Part shown: positions 26,095 to 34,606 of the stretch, one piece after another
Layout of the letters: the number at the start of each line of letters is the position of its first letter
Position numbering within the stretch: the stretch's first letter is position 1
Assembly: GCA_009841145.1 (NCBI GenBank)
Contig: VXMJ01000014.1
Location: 1 to 58,922 of the forward strand
DNA from: Caldilineaceae bacterium SB0661_bin_34
GTDB lineage: Bacteria; Chloroflexota; Anaerolineae; Caldilineales; Caldilineaceae
Reading direction: 5' to 3'
Length of the DNA: 58,922 bases
Notes under the pieces: model-generated
What the model was told of the DNA's origin: nothing
The model's input: only the letters and a program-made list of their open reading frames with translations
Databases searched by the model: none
Program-made: the position numbers and the translations under genes

Positions 26095-28102
26095 CTACCA
26101 TACGGCGGGCAGGCATTCGGTGAATGCATTCCGACCGAGGTCGAGAATACGCAGGTTGTCCATGTTAAGCCAGGACTCCGGCACGGTCCCAGACAGACCG
26201 TTACCGTCGAGACGGATTGCCTCCAGCCGCTGCAGGCGGCTCCATTGGGGCGGCAATCCGCCAACCAGGGCATTGTTGCTGAGCCGGAGCGATTCGAGAC
26301 GGCCGAGGGCGTGCCACGAGGCCGGCAGGAGACCGTGGAGCCGGTTGCGGCTCAAAGACAGGACGCGGAGTTGGCCGAGGTCCTTCCAGTTCACAGGCAG
26401 GAAGCCGATCAGATCGTTGCCTCCCAGCCACAGGACCTCAAGCTGTTCCAACCGGCTCCATGTGTGCGGCAGCGGTCCGGCCAACCGGTTGTGGTCCAGG
26501 TCAAGGTAGCGAAGGTTCGGCATGGCTCCCCACTCCGGCGGCAACGATCCGGACAGTTGGTTCCTGAGAAGGCAACGATCCGGACAGTTGGTTCCTGAGA
26601 ATCAGGATTTCCAGGTTGGGTATACGACTCCAACCGGCCGGCAGGGGACCCTTGATGCCCGAGTCGCGGATGTCCAGAATCTTCAGGCGCGGCATGGCGT
26701 GCCAAGACTCGGGCAAGGACCCTCCCAGCGATGCACTGGTGATCAACAGTCGTTGCAGACTCGGCATGCCACCCCACTCCGGAGGCAAAACCCCGGCCAC
26801 CCCGGTCCGGATCAGGTTCAGAGACTCCAAATTGACCAGAGCCGCCCATGCCGACGGCAACGGGCCATGGTACTTGGTGCCCTGCAGGTTCAGGGACTTG
26901 AGGTTGTACAACCGGGACCACGCAGGCGGAAGGGGAGCATCAATGGGGTTGGCGTTCAGATCAAGGACCTGAAGATTCGCGAGCCGGTCGAGATCGCCGG
27001 GTAATGCGGTGAGTTGGTTGGCCGAGTCCGTTTCCCCCCACCCAAGATGCGCCTCGCGCAACTCCGACAGGTCGCTGAAGGAGGTCGGCAAGCGCCCCCT
27101 CAAACCGATGCCGCTGAGATTGAGGTGCGTAACCCGGCCGTCCGCATTCGTGCCCACACCCCGCCAGTCTTCCAGCGGCACATCGGGACGGCCCCAATCT
27201 ATCAGGACATTGTCGAGATCCGCAGTGTCGAGCATATCCTCCAGTACGCGGCGGTCCGGTGAAATCCTGGTTTCCCACGTCGTCTCGAATGCGTAACCGA
27301 GATAGCCCACGCCGTCCAGTGCCGGAGCGTCTACATAGGTGACATCCCCGGCCGGTGAAATCCGCACTCGAAACACACGCTCCGTCCGCGCTTCGGTGTC
27401 CGACCCGTCCGCGTGGACCGCTGTACCGACCACCGCCCGGGTGACGGTCACCGCCGGTCGGAAGCCTTCGGGCACCGTGAAGAGCGGCACCGGATGTACA
27501 CGGGCGTAGTGCTGGACGGGGGAAGGGCTCGAAGACAGCCGCGCCGAAACGTACACGCCCCCCTTGGTCAGCCGGTACCTCCCCTGGTGATGTTCGGCCA
27601 GATTGTCGAACTCTCCCTCCGCGGTCTCCGTGGCCGTGAACCACTCCATGGTGATTTGTTCCACTTCTGCTCCGTACGGCATTTGCAGTGAAGGACTTGA
27701 GTATGCGAGTGCCCTGCTGCTGTATCCGAACCGACCGTCGGAATGTACCTCCATGGTGTATCCAATGTTGGACAGCCAGGATTTGCCACCGTCCGAGTCT
27801 GCCCGATAGCCCTCGACCCGCCTGTGGACCCAAGACATGGGACGGTAGCCTTCGGGCAGCACAAATCCGTCTTCGAGTGCGAATGGTTGAAGCGTGGCCA
27901 CAACCTGCGCTCCGGTGCGGTTGAGAACAAAGGCCGATTCCTCACCGTTGGGCCTGACAAAGACTCCGGAATGGGTATGTGTGCCAGATCCGTCCACTTG
28001 TGCAGCCACGGAATTCGCCCGTCCCAATGCCAACACCGTGCAGATGCAGACGGCAACCAGGACGCGTGCAGCGGTTATCGTCTTCATGGATTGACGGACC
28101 AT
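26095..28102 (-). pseudogene. Secreted leucine-rich-repeat protein, frameshifted by a 31-bp duplication
   Basis: A secreted LRR protein that would have 658 residues if repaired. A Sec signal peptide (ITAARVLVAVCICTVLALG...VAAQ) is followed by two related beta-rich units sharing the motif PEGYRP/PEGFRP (near residues 83 and 211). A plant-type LRR cap (DWRGVGTNADGRVTHLNL, about 312-329) precedes 14 repeats of about 24 residues, pattern LxxLxLxxNxLxGxLPxxW. At 26540-26601 a 31-bp unit is exactly duplicated in tandem. This throws ribosomes out of frame after repeat 8, so the product ends at 533 residues with a non-LRR tail. Removing one copy joins LRNQLSGSLP to PEWGAMPNL. ATG 28102 or ATG 28087 could start; neither has a good ribosome binding site. 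Likely extracellular protein-binding role. Confidence 0.85.
26540..26601. repeat. 31-bp exact tandem duplication within the LRR gene
   Basis: Positions 26540-26570 and 26571-26601 are identical and contiguous. The length (31) breaks the reading frame of the LRR gene. It begins with GGCAACGATCC and ends with CCTGAGAA. Confidence 0.95.
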
Positions 28103-28291
28103 CCGTTCAATTCACTGTGGCAGGGATGCAAACAGGATGGTTATGCACATTTCTCGGGACCATTGTTCGGCATGGGGTTCTGCCTCGCAAGCCCCTTGGT
28201 CCCAGAACCCGGCTGCGGAGCAGGAACAGGCGATGCGGCGCTCCAGTCCTCAGATTTCACCACTATGCACCGGATTGCACCCCTCCGCTGG

Positions 28292-29062
28292 TCAAGCCGG
28301 CTTGACAGCCTCATAGACTTGATCCATGCGTCGGATAAGGTAGTCCACATCATTGCCGACCTGAATCCACTGCACGCCCCTCCGCGCGTAGTCCAGAGCC
28401 AACGCCGGATCGTCACCCATGCCCGATCCGACCGGCTTGCCGACCCGGCGCGCAACATCAATCACACGCTGGATGGCTGTCTCCACCTCCGGATGCCGAA
28501 CATCATCCACGTGACCAAGGTCGGCTGCCAGATCCCACGGTCCCAGTGCGATGGCATCCAAACCTGCGATGGCAGCGATATCCTCGATCTCAGCCAACGC
28601 CGTTTGTCGTTCAATCTGAACCGCTGCAAATACCATGTCGTTGGCCCGTTGTGCGAGCGCGGCATTGGCGTTCCGCCCGTATGCGGAGGGCACTCTGGGA
28701 CCGAAGCCGCGACGGCCCCACGGAGGATACTTGGCGGCATCCGCGACAGCTTGCGCCTCTACTGCATCCTGCACCTGCGGCACGATAATTCCCTCGGCGC
28801 CGGCGTCGAGCACCCGTTTGATCCAGGCGATGTCGGCCACTGGCACTCGCACGAGCGATGCCGCCTCGTGCAGGCGGGCGGCGCGGATGTGGCCCGCCAA
28901 CGTCTCAATCGACATGGGACTGTGTTCCAGGTCGATCCAGAAAAAGTCCACCGACGGCCCCAGCGCATCGGTGACCGCAGGGTCGTTCAGCGTGATCGAT
29001 GCTCCGATTTGCAGCTCATCGCGATCCAGCCGGGCACGAAACGCAGCTACTCCCTCATACAT
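28292..29062 (-). CDS. HpcH/HpaI family aldolase
   Basis: A 256-residue class II pyruvate-type aldolase of the 2,4-dihydroxyhept-2-ene-1,7-dioate/2-keto-3-deoxysugar aldolase family. FFWIDLEHSP, EGIIVPQVQ, GRRGFGPRVPSAYGR, AAVQIE (metal Glu) and ALGPWDLAADLG (metal Asp) are the conserved landmarks. ATG 29062 has GGAGGAAC about 7 bases upstream; the frame is open further but without such a site. It would cleave a 2-keto-3-deoxy or 4-hydroxy-2-keto acid into pyruvate and an aldehyde. It fits downstream of the sugar dehydrogenases in this region. Confidence 0.92.
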   Translation of the reverse strand: MYEGVAAFRARLDRDELQIGASITLNDPAVTDALGPSVDFFWIDLEHSPMSIETLAGHIRAARLHEAASLVRVPVADIAWIKRVLDAGAEGIIVPQVQDAVEAQAVADAAKYPPWGRRGFGPRVPSAYGRNANAALAQRANDMVFAAVQIERQTALAEIEDIAAIAGLDAIALGPWDLAADLGHVDDVRHPEVETAIQRVIDVARRVGKPVGSGMGDDPALALDYARRGVQWIQVGNDVDYLIRRMDQVYEAVKPA

Positions 29063-29142
29063 TTTTTGTTCCTCCCTACCGCAGCGATTCCCAACCACCG
29101 CGGACCATAGAAATCGTGGAAATTCCCTTTCGTAAACCAGTG

Positions 29143-29640
29143 TCAACCTTCCTCATCAAGATCGGCGGCACCGGGCCGGGTCCAACGGATCAGGTACCTC
29201 AGCGGAAGTTGGTGCAGGTCCCCCAGCTGATCCGTGCCCCAGAGAATCTTGCCGGACCCCGGCAGACAGAACGTTTCCCGCATACCTGCGACGGTCGAGG
29301 GCTGGGAATGCTCTTCGTCCAGACAGCAGGCCGGCAGCGCTGCACAGTCGAACTAAACGTTGGACAAGGTACCGAGCACCAACTGGCTATACCACAGATC
29401 CCGGCTGGGACCCGGCTGGAGAGCAAGATGCATCGGGTTTCCCCAGATGGACGATCAGGATCCACCGGCCCGGAGGCCGCAACCATCCGCGATCCCTGGA
29501 GAATCGGTCTCCGAACCAGCGATATGCACCGAACCGGGACACCTCATTGGCAACAATTTCCACGGGGTCCGCGTCCGGCATGAATTGCAAGTCATCAGTT
29601 CCAAGCGCGGGCGAATCCTAGCGTACACAGGAATCCGGTC
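29143..29640 (-). pseudogene. Decayed amidohydrolase-2 (PF04909-like) gene
   Basis: The minus strand carries recognisable but broken amidohydrolase sequence. One frame reads LGTDDLQFMPDADPVEIVA and WILIVHLGKP. After a frame change near 29425-29440 it continues PSRDLWYSQLVLGTLSNV, a TAG at 29353-29355 where a Tyr is expected, then FDCAALPACCLDEEHSQPS, GSGKILWGTDQLGDL and a stop at 29143. The pattern NVYxDxxALP followed by KILWGTD is typical of the C-terminal half of amidohydrolase-2 proteins. Another in-frame TAG lies at 29618-29620. I infer an old pseudogene; no start was found. Confidence 0.5.
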
Positions 29641-29878
29641 AAACCGACCGCACAACCGTTTGGAAGGCGGCCGTGCTCTTCGATTGCAGAGACCCATAGT
29701 CTGGCTTGATGCACAATCATGTACCTACACACTTGGGGGCCAACCTTGGATTGTGTGAACTTTCCGTTCCTTGTCGAGTTGAAACGGATGGTTTCGGTGG
29801 GCTGGGACCGGCCTCAGGTGTGCTCCCGCCCGCCAACCGGGCAGCAGTCATGCATTGGAAGTACCAAAAGGAAGTCTC
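29641..29878. other. Intergenic region before the aldo/keto reductase
   Basis: About 240 bp with no supported gene. AAAAGGA at 29867-29873 is the ribosome binding site of the next gene. GAGTTGAAACGG at about 29773 resembles part of the terminal-repeat core, but too little matches to call a copy. Confidence 0.4.
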
Positions 29879-30874
29879 ATGGAATACAGACATCTGGGCA
29901 ACAGTGGGTTCAAAGTGCCCGTCTTCGGATTGGGAGCCAACATCTTCGGCCACCAGAAAGCAACGTCCCATTTCACCGATCCGGACGAAACCGCCCGGAT
30001 CATCCACAGGGCCGAGGAATTAGGTGCGAACTTCATCGATACCTCGAACAGCTACACGGGCGGCGATTCGGAAACCTTCATCGGACGGGCGGTGGCCGAC
30101 CGACGCCACAAGTTCATCATCGCCAGCAAAGTGGGTTGGGAACCCAACCACCTGATCGCGCAAGGGTACCGTATGGGACCCAACGAAGCCGGCCTGTCCA
30201 GAGGGCACATCATGGACAGCATCGACGGCACATTGAGCCGCCTTGGCACCGACTATGTGGATCTGTACTATGCCCACAAGCCGGATCCGGGCACCCCTTG
30301 GGACGAGACGTTACGCGCCTTTGACGACCTGGTTCGGACCGGTAAAGTTCGCTACATCGCGTGTTCCAACTTCGCAGGCTGGCAAATCGCGGCGATGAGC
30401 GAGATTTCCGGTCACAACGGCTACACTCCCCTCGTGGCCAGCCAGTCCCTCTACAACCTGTTCGAACGCCGGACCGAGCGGGACGTGGTACCAGCCTGCC
30501 TACATTACGGCCTAAGCCTGCTGCCCTATTCCCCGCTAGCCCAGGGAGTGTTGACCGGCAAGTATCGAGCCGGCGAACCGGCCCCCAAGGGCACGCGCGG
30601 CTATGGAAACACCAGTGAGCGGTTTCGGGCCTTAATGGCACCGGAACGCCTCTCGGCGATCGCCAACCTTGATCGATGGTCACAGGACCACGGCTACCGG
30701 GTGGGGGATCTAGCCTTGGCCTGGCTACTGGCCCAGCCGGGTGTGTCGTCGGTGATCAATGCGGTGACAAGCATTGAGCAGCTGGAGGCCAATATCCGTG
30801 CCACCGGCTGGCAACTCGACGCATCCCAGCTAAGTGAGGTGGAGAAGGAGATTGGCGATCTTGCCGACCAATAG
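29879..30874 (+). CDS. Aldo/keto reductase
   Basis: A 331-residue NADPH-dependent (beta/alpha)8-barrel oxidoreductase of the voltage-gated-channel beta-subunit/YajO-like branch. Catalytic residues are visible in NFIDTSNSYTGGDSE (Asp, Tyr), FIIASKVG (Lys) and DLYYAHKPDP (His). VRYIACSNFAGWQ and LAWLLAQPGVSSVI are further family motifs. ATG 29879 is preceded by AAGGA at a good distance; an in-frame ATG 24 bp upstream lacks one. It is monocistronic and convergent with the hyuB gene at 31028. It would reduce an aldehyde or ketone. Confidence 0.93.
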   Translation: MEYRHLGNSGFKVPVFGLGANIFGHQKATSHFTDPDETARIIHRAEELGANFIDTSNSYTGGDSETFIGRAVADRRHKFIIASKVGWEPNHLIAQGYRMGPNEAGLSRGHIMDSIDGTLSRLGTDYVDLYYAHKPDPGTPWDETLRAFDDLVRTGKVRYIACSNFAGWQIAAMSEISGHNGYTPLVASQSLYNLFERRTERDVVPACLHYGLSLLPYSPLAQGVLTGKYRAGEPAPKGTRGYGNTSERFRALMAPERLSAIANLDRWSQDHGYRVGDLALAWLLAQPGVSSVINAVTSIEQLEANIRATGWQLDASQLSEVEKEIGDLADQ

Positions 30875-31027
30875 ATGGCTACGGTTGAGTCGACAGCATC
30901 ACCACCAACCCGCCCATGTTGGCACCGAATGAACTTCGGCAATTTCGACTGTCCACAGTCCAGAGCACGAGGTCCATTCTCAGCCAGTTGTCGCAACTGA
31001 CACCATCGGAGGGCCCTTTCGGACCAA

Positions 31028-32710
31028 CTATCCAGTACTGGCCTCCGACGGACCATCCCACCCATAGTCACGACGCGCGGCGGCCTCGGAAATAAACCCA
31101 GCTTCCAGGTCGCGCCGAATGTGTTCGGTGGAACGTTCGACCACCGGCCCAAACCCGCCTCCACCTGGCATCAGCAACTCGATTTCGTCGCCGGGCTGCA
31201 GGTCCAGGGGCGGAAACCGGTCGATGTTCCTGCCGTTCCACCGAACCTCGCCCACGACACCGGGAACACCTCCGTCAAGCCCCGGCGGAGCACAGAACAT
31301 TTTGTCGGGCCTGACTCGACCCTGAATCGTGCTGTCGGCGATGTTCCTGAAGGTCATGCGCTGCCCGATGCCGCCGCGCTGGCGCCCGGCGCCCGCAGAA
31401 TCCGGCCGAAACTCCTTGTGGAGAATCAGGATGGGGGCCTGGGTTTCCATGATCTCAATGGGTGTAACGGAGCTGTTGTGGGGAAACGCAATGGGAGGCA
31501 TGCCGTCCAGCCCTTGCATGGCCCCTCTGCCACCGTGCGGCAGACAGCTCACGGAAAAGGAACCATACCCTTCCAGGTCGCCGTGCACGGAGAATGGCCA
31601 GATCGAACCGCTGCCGGCCTGGGCGTGCTCGCCCAGAATGGGCCAGACCGCACCGAACAGGACCTGGTTGATGTTGTTCGTCACCTTCGCCCGTGCCTGA
31701 ACAGGAAGCCCGTCATCGCAGTTGAGGATGCACCCCTTGGGCGCCGTCACGTGGATCGGCCGAAACAACCCCTGATTGTTCGGGATCTGGGGCACCAGCG
31801 AGCACTTGAAGGGATACATCGTGGAAGCAAACGTCGTGTTGTAGGCACAGTTGATGGATCCCTTGCGCGTCTGCGCTGATGTGCCCCCGTAGTCGACGTG
31901 GATGTCGTTGCCCTGAATCCGGACGGTGGCATGCAGGTGAACGATGTCCACATACCCGTCAATATCCAAACCGAACTCGAACTCCCCGTCGGGCAGCGCC
32001 TCGATGCGACTGCGCATCAGGCTTTCCGAACGGCCGTGAATGACACTGGACAACTCCACTAGGTCCGGCATCGCGTAGTCGTCCATGAAATCGCGCAGTC
32101 GCCTGATTCCGATCTGGTGGGTGCCTGCGATGGCACGGATGTCCCCCAAGACCAAATTGGGCACACGGCAGTTGTTGCCGATGACCTCGAACAGGAACTC
32201 GTTGGGCTCCCCCTCGATGAACAGTTTGGAGGGAGGAATGCGTATCCCTTCGGTAAAGACATCGTAGGCCTCGATGTCCCCCCGGTGACCGCCCACATCG
32301 GACAGGTGTGCCACTGTGCCCATGAACGCCACCGGCTTGCCCTGATGAAATACCGGGGTGAGCAGGATGTAGTCGGGCAGGTGGCCTGTCCCGATCCATG
32401 GATCGTTGGTGCACAGCACGTCGCCTTCCCTCAAGGTCTCCAGGGGATGGACTGCCAGGAGCCGACGTGCCGTGCGGGGCAGGACTACGCAAAAATTGGG
32501 CGGGGAAAACCGAGATTGGCAGAGTGAATCCCCGTTCTGGTCCACCAGAATGCAGGCAAAGTCGCGGCTCTCCCCGACGATGGTCGAGAACGATGTCTTG
32601 ACCGTGGCGAAGTCGATCTCGTCCATAATCGAGATCAGCCGCTGCCATTGGATTTCAAGGCTTACGGGATCGAAGTCCGGGGTTTCCGCAAAGGGATCTG
32701 TGGTTGTCAT
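31028..32710 (-). CDS. hyuB: Hydantoinase B family protein (HyuB), second copy
   Basis: A 560-residue HyuB-type subunit. DPVSLEIQWQRLISIMDEID, FSTIVGESRDF, NDPWIGTGHLPDY, HLSDVGGHRGD (putative metal site), GSGSIWPFSVHGD and MPGGGGFGPVVERS are all conserved. It closely resembles the third copy (39056-40705) along its whole length, and less so the first. ATG 32710 shares one base with the M14 peptidase stop (TGATG), so the two are coupled. With the two upstream hyuA genes it forms a minus-strand operon hyuA-hyuA-M14-hyuB. The enzyme would use ATP to open a cyclic amide (hydantoin or oxoproline class) or carboxylate a ketone; which is unknown. Confidence 0.93.
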   Translation of the reverse strand: MTTTDPFAETPDFDPVSLEIQWQRLISIMDEIDFATVKTSFSTIVGESRDFACILVDQNGDSLCQSRFSPPNFCVVLPRTARRLLAVHPLETLREGDVLCTNDPWIGTGHLPDYILLTPVFHQGKPVAFMGTVAHLSDVGGHRGDIEAYDVFTEGIRIPPSKLFIEGEPNEFLFEVIGNNCRVPNLVLGDIRAIAGTHQIGIRRLRDFMDDYAMPDLVELSSVIHGRSESLMRSRIEALPDGEFEFGLDIDGYVDIVHLHATVRIQGNDIHVDYGGTSAQTRKGSINCAYNTTFASTMYPFKCSLVPQIPNNQGLFRPIHVTAPKGCILNCDDGLPVQARAKVTNNINQVLFGAVWPILGEHAQAGSGSIWPFSVHGDLEGYGSFSVSCLPHGGRGAMQGLDGMPPIAFPHNSSVTPIEIMETQAPILILHKEFRPDSAGAGRQRGGIGQRMTFRNIADSTIQGRVRPDKMFCAPPGLDGGVPGVVGEVRWNGRNIDRFPPLDLQPGDEIELLMPGGGGFGPVVERSTEHIRRDLEAGFISEAAARRDYGWDGPSEASTG

Positions 32711-34404
32711 CACTGGTTGGAATCGCCGGTTTGCAAGTCTGCCAATGTCTTGGTTGCGGAACAGCTGCCAGCCTTGGCGGACCGCACCTGCACCGTAATC
32801 CTGCCCGTGCCCGGCCCGCGCACCAGCCACTCGGCAAGCCCGGCAGACTCGCCCCATGGTCGGCGCCAGGGATCGTACGGCATCCTGCGTTCCTCCCTGC
32901 CGGCCAGATCCCCGAGCGTGACCACAGACTGGCCCATGAGAAGCTCACAGTCCCGATCCAATTCCAACTCGACCGTGACATCGCCACCCTTGCCCAGGTT
33001 GCGGGCCTGATCGGTCAGGTTCGTGGCCAGGTAGCCCAGATTCTCGACCTGCGCCTGCACAATGTGGAGATCCTCCGAAACGGGCTGCGCCTTGAACTCC
33101 CGGATGTTCAGCAGGGGTGACGCCAAGGCATGCCGCACGGTGAACAGGGTATTGGGCAGGGCCACCTTGGCAATCAGCGACGGGGGCGGATTCCTATGGA
33201 TGAAGTAGGGGTCCCAGCCGCCGAGCAACACCGTTCCCAGTTGCGGGTGTTCGAACTCGCGCCAGTCCTGATGAGCCCGCGGACTGTGCTCGTCAGCCCA
33301 TGCCAGAAACCGTATCTGTTCGGCTTCGTTGTGCGGGCGGGTGGAGAAGAACTGCTGCTTGGGGATTCCTGCTTCGGTTTCGACATCCCACACCTCGCTG
33401 GCAAACGCCGGAATGCCCATGCGATCGTAGAGCCAGTCGGTGAACATGCCGTGCCGGGGACTCCGCATGTTGGGAGTGAAGTCCTCGTAGGTTGAAATCA
33501 GAGGGTATCCGGTAACCTCGGTGCCCACGGCACCCAGTTCCCTGTATATGTCGAGGTCGGCAGCAGGGAGTTCCGCATCCCTCCGGAAGCCCGAAGGCCG
33601 CAGGATGATGCCGCCGTGGCTGTGGTAGGCCTGGGCTCCCGTGATGTTCGGATGCGACAGCACGAAACGGGCCATGGCCATGGCTTCGGGTTCGTTGAGC
33701 GGAAAGTCCCCCGAACCGTACTCCCCGCCCTCCGGTTCCCAGTTCACCGGAAACTGCCGATTCAGGTTGCCGTGCCGCGGAGGCACGATGGGAAGGCCGA
33801 CCCCGTCCCAGTCCCTCAGCATCCCTTCGGGCAGCATGCGGTAGTACTGGCCGTCGGCTTCCCATGGTTCCCGCAACACCAGCAGGCGCGGTTCCGCGGA
33901 TGATCGTCGCCATTCGCCCCGCGGATCGGGAATGGCCATCTGCCGGATTTCACCATCCCCGTCCAAATCCTCCAGGTGAAGGCCCGTTGGATACTCGTCG
34001 GCCGGGTGATAACGGCCGGTGCCGACCGTGCGGTACGGAGTCGTCAGGCAGATCTCCGCGCCGTCGGGGTTTACCCGGGGCAACACATAGACGACGCGGG
34101 TATCCAGCAAACGAGTTACATCCGGATCCTGCCCGTACTCGCTCAACAGGAAATCAATGGTGTACAGCGTTACGGAGGAGGTAATCACCTCCTCACCATG
34201 GTTGTTGCCGTCGATGTAGAAGCCAGGCTTGGACTCGGGGCTGCCGGTGGCACGGTTGGTCAGGGTGACAGCCCAGATTTCACGTCTACGGAAGCTTTGG
34301 CCAACCGCCTCAAGCAGAGCCAGCTCCGGACTTGCGGTGACAAGCTCCTTCAGGGCGGCCGTGTATTCGTCGTAGGGCAGGTAGCGATCGTGCGAAAGTT
34401 TCAT
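32710..34404 (-). CDS. M14 family zinc carboxypeptidase, cytoplasmic
   Basis: A 564-residue M14 metallopeptidase. Zinc ligands: NNHGEE (His69, Glu72) and the later His in YHSHGG. LPRVNPDGAE is the usual NPDG motif, GNLNRQFPVNW matches the substrate-binding Asn-Arg, and FASEVW is the best candidate for the catalytic Glu. About 130 residues C-terminal to the peptidase domain form a beta-rich extension of unknown role. No signal peptide or membrane segment is seen, so it probably acts on imported peptides in the cytosol. Its position between hyuA and hyuB suggests that it releases or trims the Hyu substrate from a peptide. Confidence 0.9.
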   Translation of the reverse strand: MKLSHDRYLPYDEYTAALKELVTASPELALLEAVGQSFRRREIWAVTLTNRATGSPESKPGFYIDGNNHGEEVITSSVTLYTIDFLLSEYGQDPDVTRLLDTRVVYVLPRVNPDGAEICLTTPYRTVGTGRYHPADEYPTGLHLEDLDGDGEIRQMAIPDPRGEWRRSSAEPRLLVLREPWEADGQYYRMLPEGMLRDWDGVGLPIVPPRHGNLNRQFPVNWEPEGGEYGSGDFPLNEPEAMAMARFVLSHPNITGAQAYHSHGGIILRPSGFRRDAELPAADLDIYRELGAVGTEVTGYPLISTYEDFTPNMRSPRHGMFTDWLYDRMGIPAFASEVWDVETEAGIPKQQFFSTRPHNEAEQIRFLAWADEHSPRAHQDWREFEHPQLGTVLLGGWDPYFIHRNPPPSLIAKVALPNTLFTVRHALASPLLNIREFKAQPVSEDLHIVQAQVENLGYLATNLTDQARNLGKGGDVTVELELDRDCELLMGQSVVTLGDLAGREERRMPYDPWRRPWGESAGLAEWLVRGPGTGRITVQVRSAKAGSCSATKTLADLQTGDSNQ

Positions 34405-34606
34405 GGGCTAATTGGACTCGTGATTGGACACTTCAGTGCAACCGAACAAACAACCTGTACAACGACACGGGCGTCGAATTCTTCAATAGCTCCGTACTTC
34501 CGGCAGGACGCAGCAAACGATGTGTATTGGCTGAGTCTCGGATTCGTGGGTGGTGGCACACGTTCGGTCCCGATGGGTGTCGGTGGCTTGTCCCACACTC
34601 CAACCC

